Shown here one piece after another: positions 1-5,501 of a DNA stretch of 5,501 bases. This stretch comes from Anaerolineae bacterium (GTDB lineage Bacteria; Chloroflexota; Anaerolineae; JAFGEY01). Below the pieces are notes generated by a model that saw nothing but the letters and a program-made list of their open reading frames with translations, was not told the origin of the DNA and searched no databases. The first letter of the stretch is position 1; each line of letters begins with the position of its first letter. The stretch covers positions 1 through 5,501 of the forward strand of contig JAFGEY010000138.1 of NCBI GenBank assembly GCA_016931365.1, written 5' to 3'. A program made the translations under genes and the position numbers.

Positions 1-31
1 CCGAAACACGCATCAAAAGTGTTCCGGGGCA

Positions 32-98
32 TTCAACTATATCTGAACTTGGCCCTATACTGCGTCAAGTTAGCGGAAACAATAGTTATTGAGATAAT
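32..98 (+). promoter_or_regulatory. Candidate promoter region of the lipid kinase gene, with a spaced dyad
   Basis: Two weak -10-like hexamers occur upstream of the lipid kinase. TATACT (56-61) has a poor -35 TTCAAC (32-37, 18-base spacer). GATAAT (93-98, five of six) has a poor -35 TTAGCG (70-75, 17-base spacer). A perfect six-base inverted repeat, AACTTG (46-51) and CAAGTT (66-71), has half-sites 20 bp apart and is centred exactly on TATACT, which would suit a dimeric regulator. Neither promoter is strong and the assignment is tentative. Nothing coding is supported in 1-123. Confidence 0.3.
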
Positions 99-123
99 AT
101 GAAAAATCGAACCGAGGTGTGGT

Positions 124-1053
124 ATGAGATATAAAATCATCGTCAATCCGATCTCCGGCAAGGGCTTTGGCGCGCGAGCTGTGCCCAAAATTGAGCAACT
201 GTTTGCCGCGCACAACCTCGACTTTGACCTGGTCTGTACGGAGCAAGCCGGACAGGCCATCTCTCTGGCCCGGCAGGCGGTTCTCGACGGCTACGACACG
301 GTCGTCGCTGCTGGCGGCGATGGCACCTATCAGGAAGTGATCAACGGGATGCTGGCTGCCGATCCCGATGCACGTACCAATGGCCGCATAGTGGGCAATC
401 TGGGCATCCTGCCGGTCGGTTCGGGTTGCGACTTTTCCTGGTCAATAGGCATCTCGCCCGACCTGGAGACCGCCTGCGCGCAATTGGCCCGGGGGCAAAC
501 CCGACGGGTCGACGTTGTACACCTCTCTGTCGACGGCGAAACGCGCTATTTCGACAATACACTGGGCATCGGCTTTGAGGGCGTGGTCACGGTCGAGGCC
601 AGAAAAATCAAGTACCTGCGCGGGATCGCGCTCTATTTGCCGACGGTCATCAAATCGATCTTTGTCAGCCTCAAATCGGCGCGCTCAATCATCGAATACG
701 AAAAGGACGGAGAAATGTGCCGCCTGGAAGGAGCGTATCTGATGATCGACGTCTGCAACGGCGGGCGGGCAGGCGGCTCCTTCCTGGTCGCGCCGGAGGC
801 CCAAGCAGGCGACGGGCTGCTCGACTTGATCCTCGTCAAAGACATTCCGCGTCTGCGTATGCTGGCCCTGGTCCCTCACTTTCTCAAAGGCACACACATC
901 AAACAACCCGATGTCCAGTTTTTGCGCAGCAAACACATCACCATCAACTCTCAAGATGGGCTGTTTGCCCACGCCGACGGTGAGATGATCTGCACCGACG
1001 CGCACCGCATCGAATGCGAAGTCATCCCGCAAAAACTCGATGTCGTGTGCTAG
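124..1053 (+). CDS. Diacylglycerol kinase family lipid kinase (DAGK_cat/YegS-like)
   Basis: 309 aa, a normal length for bacterial soluble lipid kinases of the DagK/YegS/LCB5 superfamily, which phosphorylate diacylglycerol or a related lipid alcohol with ATP at the inner membrane face. Visible motifs in order: the N-terminal beta strand and glycine turn IVNPISGKG (residues 6-14), the nucleotide-binding GGDGT loop (64-68) followed by QEVINGM, the second glycine loop GILPVGSGCDF (94-104), the NTLGIGFEG segment (145-153), CNGGRAGGSF (211-220), GDGLLDL (229-235), and the late DGE motif (285-287), which in this family carries the catalytic acidic residues. There is no signal peptide. The ATG at 124 has GAGG at 114-117, six bases upstream. 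One oddity is Cys102 in the second glycine loop, where Asn is more usual (GTGNDF); variation occurs there in the family. It converges on the PlsC-like gene with overlapping stops. The family is certain; the exact lipid substrate is not. Confidence 0.93.
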   Translation: MRYKIIVNPISGKGFGARAVPKIEQLFAAHNLDFDLVCTEQAGQAISLARQAVLDGYDTVVAAGGDGTYQEVINGMLAADPDARTNGRIVGNLGILPVGSGCDFSWSIGISPDLETACAQLARGQTRRVDVVHLSVDGETRYFDNTLGIGFEGVVTVEARKIKYLRGIALYLPTVIKSIFVSLKSARSIIEYEKDGEMCRLEGAYLMIDVCNGGRAGGSFLVAPEAQAGDGLLDLILVKDIPRLRMLALVPHFLKGTHIKQPDVQFLRSKHITINSQDGLFAHADGEMICTDAHRIECEVIPQKLDVVC

Positions 1054-1742
1054 GCCTGTTCAAACCGTAAATACTGCGGCTTTTGCCCCACCTGGTCGGC
1101 GTACAGGCCCCGGTTTTCCGGCGGCAGCAGCGCTGCGATCTGGCCCATGATCTCGGCCATGATCTGATCGCGCTCGGGCTGTCGAATGCGTCCTTCTGGC
1201 GGGGCGAGGTAGAACGGCTGACCGATGCGCACACACACCGGCGTGCGCCGCAGTCGCTTGATGTTGGGCCAGAAATGTTCTACCCCGGCAAACCCCATTG
1301 GATAGATGGGCACACCTTCTCCAGCGCGAAGCAAAATCAACGTCACCCCGGCATAGCCCCGCTGCAAGCGCCCGTGACCGCTGCGCGTACCTTCCGGCGC
1401 GATGTACAGCGCCCACCCCGCTTCCAACGCCTCGACACAAGCGCGAATCGCGCTCAGATCGGGCGTACCGCGCTCAACCGGGATCGCGTCGACCGACCAG
1501 GCCAAAAAGTTGAAAAAGAACCGCCGATAGGTTTCGACCGCCGTCATCCCTTTGACGTAGCGTCGCGCGATCGCATAAGGCAGCACAGGGTCTAAAAAGT
1601 TAATGTGGTTGCCGAGCATCACCAGCGGCCCCGTTTTAGGAAAATTCACTGCGCCTTCGACCTTGATTTTCATCAGCATATGGGCAAGCACGCGGACGAA
1701 AAAGACAACGACGCGACCGAGCAGGTAACGTTTGGGTTTCAA
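1050..1742 (-). CDS. 1-acyl-sn-glycerol-3-phosphate acyltransferase (PlsC-like)
   Basis: 230 aa, typical of the compact PlsC/LPLAT family, which transfers an acyl group to lysophosphatidic acid to give phosphatidic acid at the cytoplasmic membrane. All signature blocks are present: block I NHINFLD (residues 45-51, catalytic His46 and Asp51), block II region IPVERG (87-92), block III PEGTRS (116-121, phosphate-binding), and block IV VPIYPMG (144-150). A hydrophobic, basic N-terminus (residues 7-24) may anchor it to the membrane. The start is TTG at 1742-1740, chosen because a strong GGAGG at 1753-1749 sits six bases upstream. The only nearby ATG (1755-1753) is out of frame. The gene lies 64 bp downstream of the EamA gene on the same strand with no clear promoter between, so co-transcription is likely. 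Its TAG stop overlaps that of the convergent lipid kinase. Acceptor specificity (lysophosphatidate or another lysolipid) is not determined. Confidence 0.93.
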   Translation of the reverse strand: MKPKRYLLGRVVVFFVRVLAHMLMKIKVEGAVNFPKTGPLVMLGNHINFLDPVLPYAIARRYVKGMTAVETYRRFFFNFLAWSVDAIPVERGTPDLSAIRACVEALEAGWALYIAPEGTRSGHGRLQRGYAGVTLILLRAGEGVPIYPMGFAGVEHFWPNIKRLRRTPVCVRIGQPFYLAPPEGRIRQPERDQIMAEIMGQIAALLPPENRGLYADQVGQKPQYLRFEQA

Positions 1743-1748
1743 TGTAAG

Positions 1749-1753
1749 CCTCC
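1749..1753 (-). promoter_or_regulatory. Ribosome binding site fixing a TTG start for the PlsC-like gene
   Basis: The minus strand reads GGAGG, six bases (CTTACA) and then TTG. This is a consensus Shine-Dalgarno at good spacing before a TTG codon. No in-frame ATG or GTG lies at a comparable distance, so the site decides the start. Confidence 0.8.
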
Positions 1754-1806
1754 ATCCGAATCTGTGATCGACATAGAATGTAACACCCCAGAGCGCGCAG
1801 AGACGC

Positions 1807-2691
1807 TCAGACCACGGTTAACCACACGCCGGCCACGGTCAGCACGGTGCCAAACAGCGTGCGCAGCGATGGTTTTTCACCCAACAAGAGCGCCAACGGC
1901 ACGCCAAACAGCGGCGTCGCGGCGGTGAGAACGCTCGTCCGGGCCGCGCCGGCGTACTGGATCGCCCGCATAAAGGTGAATGTGCCCAGCCCGGTGCCGG
2001 CAATGCCGGCCAGCAAAATCGCGCCCCAGGTATGGATGCCCCCCTCGCCCGCGCGCTTGAATGCCTTTTGACGTATCGCTACCGGCAGCAGCACCAGCAG
2101 CATCAGCGACAGGCGCAGCGCGTTGGCCAGCGTCGTGTCGACCCCTTCGAGGCCGACCCGTAGCATCACTGTGCTCGCCGACCAGAGCAGCGCGGCCCCC
2201 AACGCCAGGCTCACACCCGCCGCATTCACGCGCGGCGACACCTGCCCGGCGTCGCGCCCCACTTTATTTTTCGAAAAGGCCAGCAGATACGCTCCGCCGA
2301 CGATGAGCACAGCTCCGACGGCAGTCGTCCAGTCCAGCCCTTCGTCGAGAAAAAGCAGCGACAACAGCAGGGTGAAAAAGGGGTAAATCGTCGAGAGCGG
2401 CATCGCCCGCGCCAGGCCGATCAGTTTCATGCTCTGGAAATAGAGCACATCGCCGACCACCAGTCCCAACAGCGCCGAGAGGAGCAACAAGACCCACGCC
2501 CGCGTCGTCAAAGCCCCGATCAGCGCCCCTTTGCCGGACAACGCCACCATCGCCCAATAGATCGCCACCGCCGGGATGGCGCGCAGCGCGTTCAACGAGA
2601 TCACCGACATTTTATGCGCCTGGCTTTTGATCAGCGCGCTGGATGTGGCCCACAAAAATGCACAGGCAAGGGCATAAAATTCGCCGCTCAC
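1807..2691 (-). CDS. EamA/DMT-superfamily transporter (two-repeat, ten-helix)
   Basis: About 295 aa and strongly hydrophobic. It has the two-fold EamA architecture: repeat one spans roughly residues 5-141 and repeat two 157-296 (numbering from the TTG at 2697), joined by a short polar linker (FSKNKVGRDAGQVSP, 141-155). Each half begins with the ALxWATS/ALLWSAS helix and ends with a conserved proline helix followed by a Glu: LSTIYPFF...LDEG in half one and TAATPLFG...LLGEK in half two. Ten transmembrane helices are expected. The family exports metabolites, amino acids or drugs, or imports nucleotide-sugar-type solutes; the substrate here is unknown. The start is ambiguous. TTG at 2697-2695 opens a frame two codons longer, but GGAG at 2703-2700 is eight bases before the in-frame GTG at 2691-2689, so I prefer GTG. 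A near-consensus promoter lies just upstream. The gene probably leads a two-gene transcript with the PlsC-like gene. Confidence 0.92.
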   Translation of the reverse strand: MSGEFYALACAFLWATSSALIKSQAHKMSVISLNALRAIPAVAIYWAMVALSGKGALIGALTTRAWVLLLLSALLGLVVGDVLYFQSMKLIGLARAMPLSTIYPFFTLLLSLLFLDEGLDWTTAVGAVLIVGGAYLLAFSKNKVGRDAGQVSPRVNAAGVSLALGAALLWSASTVMLRVGLEGVDTTLANALRLSLMLLVLLPVAIRQKAFKRAGEGGIHTWGAILLAGIAGTGLGTFTFMRAIQYAGAARTSVLTAATPLFGVPLALLLGEKPSLRTLFGTVLTVAGVWLTVV

Positions 2692-2699
2692 AGGCAATG

Positions 2700-2703
2700 C
2701 TCC
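2700..2703 (-). promoter_or_regulatory. Ribosome binding site for the EamA transporter gene
   Basis: The minus strand reads GGAG, eight bases (CATTGCCT) and then GTG. The spacer is only two bases to the alternative TTG, too short for normal initiation. A second purine run, GAGGGG at 2717-2712, is about 14 bases from TTG, which is long. The spacing therefore favours GTG at 2691. Confidence 0.5.
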
Positions 2704-2746
2704 ACAATTATCCCCTCGTCAATATTCAACAAGACAACGAGAGTGC

Positions 2747-2775
2747 ATGATATGGCACGATTGCCGGGATGTCAA
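2747..2775 (-). promoter_or_regulatory. Sigma-70-type promoter for the EamA-PlsC transcript
   Basis: On the minus strand a perfect -35 TTGACA (2775-2770) is followed by exactly 17 bases (2769-2753) and a -10 TATCAT (2752-2747, five of six consensus bases). Transcription should start near 2740, giving a leader of roughly 45-50 bases before the transporter start. It sits in the AT-rich gap directly upstream of the EamA gene and in the right direction. A short imperfect dyad, GTGC...GCAC (2743-2758), overlaps the -10 and could be an operator, though four-base arms are weak evidence. Confidence 0.75.
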
Positions 2776-2843
2776 GCGGAGGAAAACGCAAGAGGTATTT
2801 CAATCGAAGGATGAATCTCGTCTGGGAGAAAAAGAAGCCAAGT

Positions 2844-2885
2844 TGTGATATTTTACACGCTAAAAACAGCGTGTAAAATATCACA
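2844..2885 (-). terminator. Perfect 18-bp inverted repeat at the MFS gene end, probable terminator
   Basis: The arms TGTGATATTTTACACGCT (2844-2861) and its exact reverse complement (2868-2885) flank a six-base loop, AAAAAC. The right arm covers the TGA stop of the MFS gene (2883-2881). The position, directly at the end of a minus-strand operon and before a new minus-strand promoter, argues for transcription termination. The U-rich tail does not fit cleanly. On the minus strand the T-run (2833-2829) begins about ten bases beyond the stem, while on the plus strand a T-rich tract (2886-2900, 11 of 15 T) follows immediately although no plus-strand gene is seen. It could therefore be a bidirectional terminator, a 3'-end stabilising hairpin, or a palindromic protein-binding site. 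Confidence 0.55.
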
Positions 2886-4098
2886 TATTTTCTTTCTGTT
2901 CTGCTACTCTACCCTGCGCGCTGATCTTGAACAGACTGATTACAAACCCAATCAACATGATCCCCGCGCCGCTCAGATAGGGATAGCGCACATCCACATC
3001 AAAGACAAACCCCGCCCAAAGGGGCCCGACGGCATACCCCAGGCTCATGAACGATTGACATAGTCCCATGGCCGCTCCCTGGCCCGGCGCACGGGTCTGC
3101 TGCTCGCCCGGATCGACGCGCTTGGACGCCAACGCGATGATCACCGTGCGCAGCAGCGTCTTGGAGAGGATAAACACCCCGGTCGCCGCCAGCACGCTGG
3201 GATAGGTCTTGGCCAGCAGCAACACGATAAAGGCGACAGAACTGGCCGCCAGCGACACCTTGATGATCGGCGCTTCGCCCCAGCGCCTGGTCAGCGGGCC
3301 GATGAGGATCGCTTTGCCGAGCGTCGAGGTCAGGCCGACGACGGCCAGGATCGTGCCCACGCGCTCCGGGCCATAGTCCAGTTCTTGCGCCGCGTACAGC
3401 CCAAAGATGGACTCAAAGTTGGTCAATCCAAAACTGGCCAGAAAGAGCATGAACAGCAGCAGGCCGATGGGGCCGAACAGCGCCGTCTTGAGCGCGTTCA
3501 ACGACGGCCCCTGAATGCTGCTTTTTCGCCGCGCCTCGACGGGCAGTGACTCGGGGAGCAGCCACGCGGCTAGCAGCAGCGCCAGCAGCGCGGCCCCGGC
3601 GGCGATGAAAAAGGGCAGCGACAGCGAACTGCTGCCCAGCCAGCCGCCCACCGCCGGGCCGAGGATCGTCCCCAGGCCGGCCGCCGCGCCGAGCATCCCC
3701 ATCCCGCTGCCGCGATCCTTTTCCCGGGTGCTGTCGCCGATATAAGCCAGCGCCGTGGCCATCGTCGCCGACGAAAGCACGCCCGACAGCGCGCGGGCTG
3801 CAAACAGCATCCATAGTTTGCTAGCAAGCCCGAACAACAGCGACGACAGCGCATAGCCCAGCAGCCCCAGCATCAGGATCGGCTTGCGCCCCGTCCGATC
3901 CGAGATGCTGCCCCAGATCGGGCCGCAGATCAACTCGAGCAGCGCCGCCGTCGAGACGAGCAGCCCCATATGCCGTCCACTGGCCCCCAGCGCCTCAATG
4001 TAAAAGGGATACAGCGGGATAACCATCCCGTACCCCAGCATCACTACGATCAAGGTGAAGGCCAAAATGGCGATATTTTTGCGGCTGCCTGCGTTCAT
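2881..4098 (-). CDS. MFS transporter, drug:H+ antiporter-like (DHA1 type)
   Basis: 405 aa, the usual size for a 12-helix major facilitator. Family signatures are clear: MVIPLYPFY in TM1 (25-33), motif A GSISDRTGRKP (63-73) in the loop between TM2 and TM3, motif B with Arg102 and Gly106 in LFAARALSG (TM4), and antiporter motif C GLGTILGPAVGG (141-152) in TM5. A polar basic stretch (183-200) is the central cytoplasmic loop between the two six-helix halves. Motif C is characteristic of proton-driven drug exporters, so efflux is the likely role; the substrate is unknown. The acidic residue found in TM1 of classical TetA pumps is not evident here, so this need not be a tetracycline pump. The ATG at 4098 has GGAGGG (4110-4105) six bases upstream. 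The gap to the upstream phosphotransferase gene is only 12 bp, with this ribosome binding site filling half of it, so the two genes are almost certainly one operon. Confidence 0.93.
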   Translation of the reverse strand: MNAGSRKNIAILAFTLIVVMLGYGMVIPLYPFYIEALGASGRHMGLLVSTAALLELICGPIWGSISDRTGRKPILMLGLLGYALSSLLFGLASKLWMLFAARALSGVLSSATMATALAYIGDSTREKDRGSGMGMLGAAAGLGTILGPAVGGWLGSSSLSLPFFIAAGAALLALLLAAWLLPESLPVEARRKSSIQGPSLNALKTALFGPIGLLLFMLFLASFGLTNFESIFGLYAAQELDYGPERVGTILAVVGLTSTLGKAILIGPLTRRWGEAPIIKVSLAASSVAFIVLLLAKTYPSVLAATGVFILSKTLLRTVIIALASKRVDPGEQQTRAPGQGAAMGLCQSFMSLGYAVGPLWAGFVFDVDVRYPYLSGAGIMLIGFVISLFKISAQGRVAEQKENM

Positions 4099-4104
4099 AA
4101 CGCA

Positions 4105-4110
4105 CCCTCC
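4105..4110 (-). promoter_or_regulatory. Ribosome binding site for the MFS gene in the 12-bp operon gap
   Basis: The minus strand reads GGAGGG, TGCGTT and then ATG. The site directly abuts the upstream TAG stop (4113-4111), leaving no room for a promoter or terminator and supporting co-transcription and possibly translational coupling. Confidence 0.8.
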
Positions 4111-5501
4111 CTATTTCAGAATCTCTACCACACCTTGCCCGCCGTCCACGCGCACCCGATTGCCGGTCTTGAGGCGGATTGTAGCGTCACCGCAGCCGAC
4201 GACAGCCGGAATGCCCAGCTCGCGGGCGACGATGGCGGCGTGAGAGAGTGAGCCGCCGATGTCGGTGACCACCGCTGCAGCGCGCGGGAACAGCGGCGTC
4301 CAGCCCACGTTCGTCGAGCCGGCGACCAGGATCTCGCCGGGTTGGAGTTGATCTCCTTTTTCTGGGCTGTCGATGCGCCGCACCACGCCCTCTACATGCC
4401 CGGCGGAGCCGGGATGCCCCTTGATGACGTTATCGGTACCCGGCGCAGCGGGGGATACAGACACATGGGGATCGTAAACGTCCAGCCGGCGGTCCGGGTC
4501 GGCGGCCCACTGGAGAGGATCAAAGCGCCCTCGAATCCACCCCGGCAAGGGCGGCAGCGCCCGGCACTTTTCGTGCATGTCCCGCCGGGCGGGGATTTGT
4601 GCCACTGCCGACGTGTCGCCGGACAGGACGCCGAAGACCTCGTCAACCGTCAAAAAGAACACGCCGTCGCCAAGTCCGGCAAGCTCGCCGGCACGCAGGA
4701 AAAACGCGCGAATCACGTCTACGATTCGCGTGATCTCCGAGCGCGTCGCTTCGCGCAGGGTATTTGTCACGACGATGTCGTCGATTTTGCGCTCTATGGC
4801 CTGGGCCTTCTTTGGAGGCAACTGGCGCGCGATTTTTTGCCGCACCGTGTCGAATTCGGCATCGCGTTTCTTCAACATCGCGTTCACATCGAGCGGCGAC
4901 CTGTCAAACTCTGCCAACTGCCGGTCGAGCCAGGCCGGGTCTTCGTACGGACGCGGTTCGGACAGCTCGTTCTCGTATGTCCCACGGTGGCCATAGCGCC
5001 ATATGTATTCCTCGCGGCTCAACTCCCCACGCCGCAACTTGGAGAGGCCCACCAGCGGCCCCAGACTATCCAGCTCTCCGGCGTTGCTGATCGTGGCCAG
5101 CAGCGCGTTGGCGTCTTCCTCTCCCAGGAGTTTGGTCAACTCGGCCTTGAGCTTGCGCGTCAGCGCCGCGAGTTCCTCGTTCATCTTGTCCTGGAGGAGA
5201 TAGACCTCTTTCCACATAGCCCTGATGTCATCCGTCCATAGGGAGAGCAACGATCTCCCTTGCGCCTCTTCTATCCGCCGCTTCAACTCTGGGCACCGCT
5301 CCCGTACCGTCGCCAGAAATTCGGGCGCGGATTTCCGCAGCTTGTTTTTCTTCACTTCGTTGCCAAACTCACGGGGTACCAGCTTGAACAGAATCGTTCC
5401 CCACGAGACGGGGAACGAAGGAACGTCCACACCGGCCGGCGGGGCGCCGATAGCGTCCCCGATCACGGCCATCGCGCGCGTGTTTCCGCGTGGTCTTGAG
5501 C
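4111..5501 (-). CDS. PEP-utilising phosphotransferase, C-terminal part (PEP synthase/rifampicin phosphotransferase-like), truncated by window edge
   Basis: The reading frame stays open to the right edge. An internal ATG at 5472 gives 453 aa, but the family is normally about 800-900 aa with an N-terminal ATP-grasp domain, so that ATG is probably not the start. Residues below are counted from it. The helical central domain includes YGHRG (160-164), an ENELSEPRPYEDP segment (167-179), LREATRSEITRIVDVIR (239-255) and the DGVFFLTVDEVF block (269-280), all resembling the middle domain of rifampicin phosphotransferases. The C-terminal swivelling domain contains STNVGWTPLF (386-395) and GGSLSHAAIVARELGIPAVVG (406-426), with His411 expected to carry the phosphate between active sites. 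In this family ATP gives AMP, Pi and a phosphorylated acceptor (pyruvate, rifamycin or other). Acceptor identity cannot be decided here. The gene leads into the MFS exporter gene 12 bp downstream. Confidence 0.88.
   Translation of the reverse strand, partial: SRPRGNTRAMAVIGDAIGAPPAGVDVPSFPVSWGTILFKLVPREFGNEVKKNKLRKSAPEFLATVRERCPELKRRIEEAQGRSLLSLWTDDIRAMWKEVYLLQDKMNEELAALTRKLKAELTKLLGEEDANALLATISNAGELDSLGPLVGLSKLRRGELSREEYIWRYGHRGTYENELSEPRPYEDPAWLDRQLAEFDRSPLDVNAMLKKRDAEFDTVRQKIARQLPPKKAQAIERKIDDIVVTNTLREATRSEITRIVDVIRAFFLRAGELAGLGDGVFFLTVDEVFGVLSGDTSAVAQIPARRDMHEKCRALPPLPGWIRGRFDPLQWAADPDRRLDVYDPHVSVSPAAPGTDNVIKGHPGSAGHVEGVVRRIDSPEKGDQLQPGEILVAGSTNVGWTPLFPRAAAVVTDIGGSLSHAAIVARELGIPAVVGCGDATIRLKTGNRVRVDGGQGVVEILK

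Noticed and set aside
1..27. Stem-loop at the left edge, CCGAAACAC (1-9) against GTGTTCCGG (19-27), as a terminator of an upstream gene
   Set aside because: There is one mismatch, no T-run follows, and the context is cut off by the window edge.
1143..1171. Short direct repeat of CCATGATCT
   Set aside because: It encodes two similar helical segments (IMAEIMG) in the acyltransferase and is explained by the amino acid sequence.
1083..1595. A 170-codon plus-strand open frame opposite the acyltransferase
   Set aside because: It is a shadow of a gene with all PlsC motifs, and the peptide is rich in Arg, Pro and His with no family resemblance.
1743..1806. A separate promoter for the PlsC-like gene in the 64-bp gap
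   Set aside because: The only -10-like sequence (TACATT on the minus strand) has no -35 at suitable spacing; co-transcription with the EamA gene is simpler.
2614..2843. A plus-strand small RNA or small protein ending at the hairpin, suggested by the plus-strand T-tract
   Set aside because: No good plus-strand promoter or ribosome binding site is visible, and the small open frame there overlaps the EamA start and its promoter.
4342..5241. A 299-codon plus-strand open frame opposite the phosphotransferase
   Set aside because: It is antisense to a gene with clear conserved motifs, has no recognisable domain, and its length is explained by GC-rich codon bias.
5394..5418. Perfect 9-bp inverted repeat, TCGTTCCCC and GGGGAACGA with a seven-base loop
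   Set aside because: It lies inside the continuous reading frame of the phosphotransferase. There is no sign of a promoter, gene boundary or frame break, so it is probably incidental.

Overview
The window holds five protein-coding genes at high density and no RNA genes, insertion sequences, CRISPR arrays or prophage genes. Coding sequence is GC-rich, while the two main non-coding patches (1-123 and 2692-2880) are clearly more AT-rich. Shine-Dalgarno motifs of the GGAGG/GAGG type precede the genes, and two genes appear to start with TTG or GTG. This fits a free-living bacterium of moderately high GC. The gene mix (large PEP-utilising phosphotransferase, EamA and MFS exporters, DAGK-family kinase, PlsC-like acyltransferase) would suit a Chloroflexota-type or Firmicutes-type genome, but that placement is an inference from general flavour only.

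Layout. (1) 124-1053, plus strand: a lipid kinase of the diacylglycerol kinase/YegS family. (2) 1050-1742, minus strand: a PlsC-like 1-acylglycerol-3-phosphate acyltransferase. It converges on gene 1, and the two stop codons share one CTAG tetranucleotide. (3) 1807 to about 2691, minus strand: a ten-helix EamA/DMT transporter, 64 bp upstream of the acyltransferase and probably co-transcribed with it from a near-consensus sigma-70-type promoter at 2747-2775. (4) 2881-4098, minus strand: a 12-TM drug:H+ antiporter-like MFS protein. (5) 4111 to the right edge, minus strand: the C-terminal part of a PEP synthase/rifampicin-phosphotransferase-like enzyme with its phosphohistidine swivelling domain. 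Its N-terminal ATP-binding part lies outside the window. Genes 5 and 4 are 12 bp apart and look like one operon, which ends at a perfect 18-bp inverted repeat (2844-2885) overlapping the MFS stop codon.

Functional reading. Two themes meet here. The left half has two enzymes that can both make phosphatidic acid-type lipids, one by phosphorylating diacylglycerol and one by acylating lysophosphatidate, arranged tail to tail. The right half pairs a dikinase-type phosphotransferase of the family that includes rifampicin phosphotransferase with a multidrug-type exporter. That arrangement is compatible with a drug inactivation and efflux pair, but substrate identity cannot be read from the sequence. 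I see no convincing evidence for a wholly new system. The most notable items are the phosphotransferase/efflux operon, the shared-stop convergent lipid pair and the long perfect hairpin.
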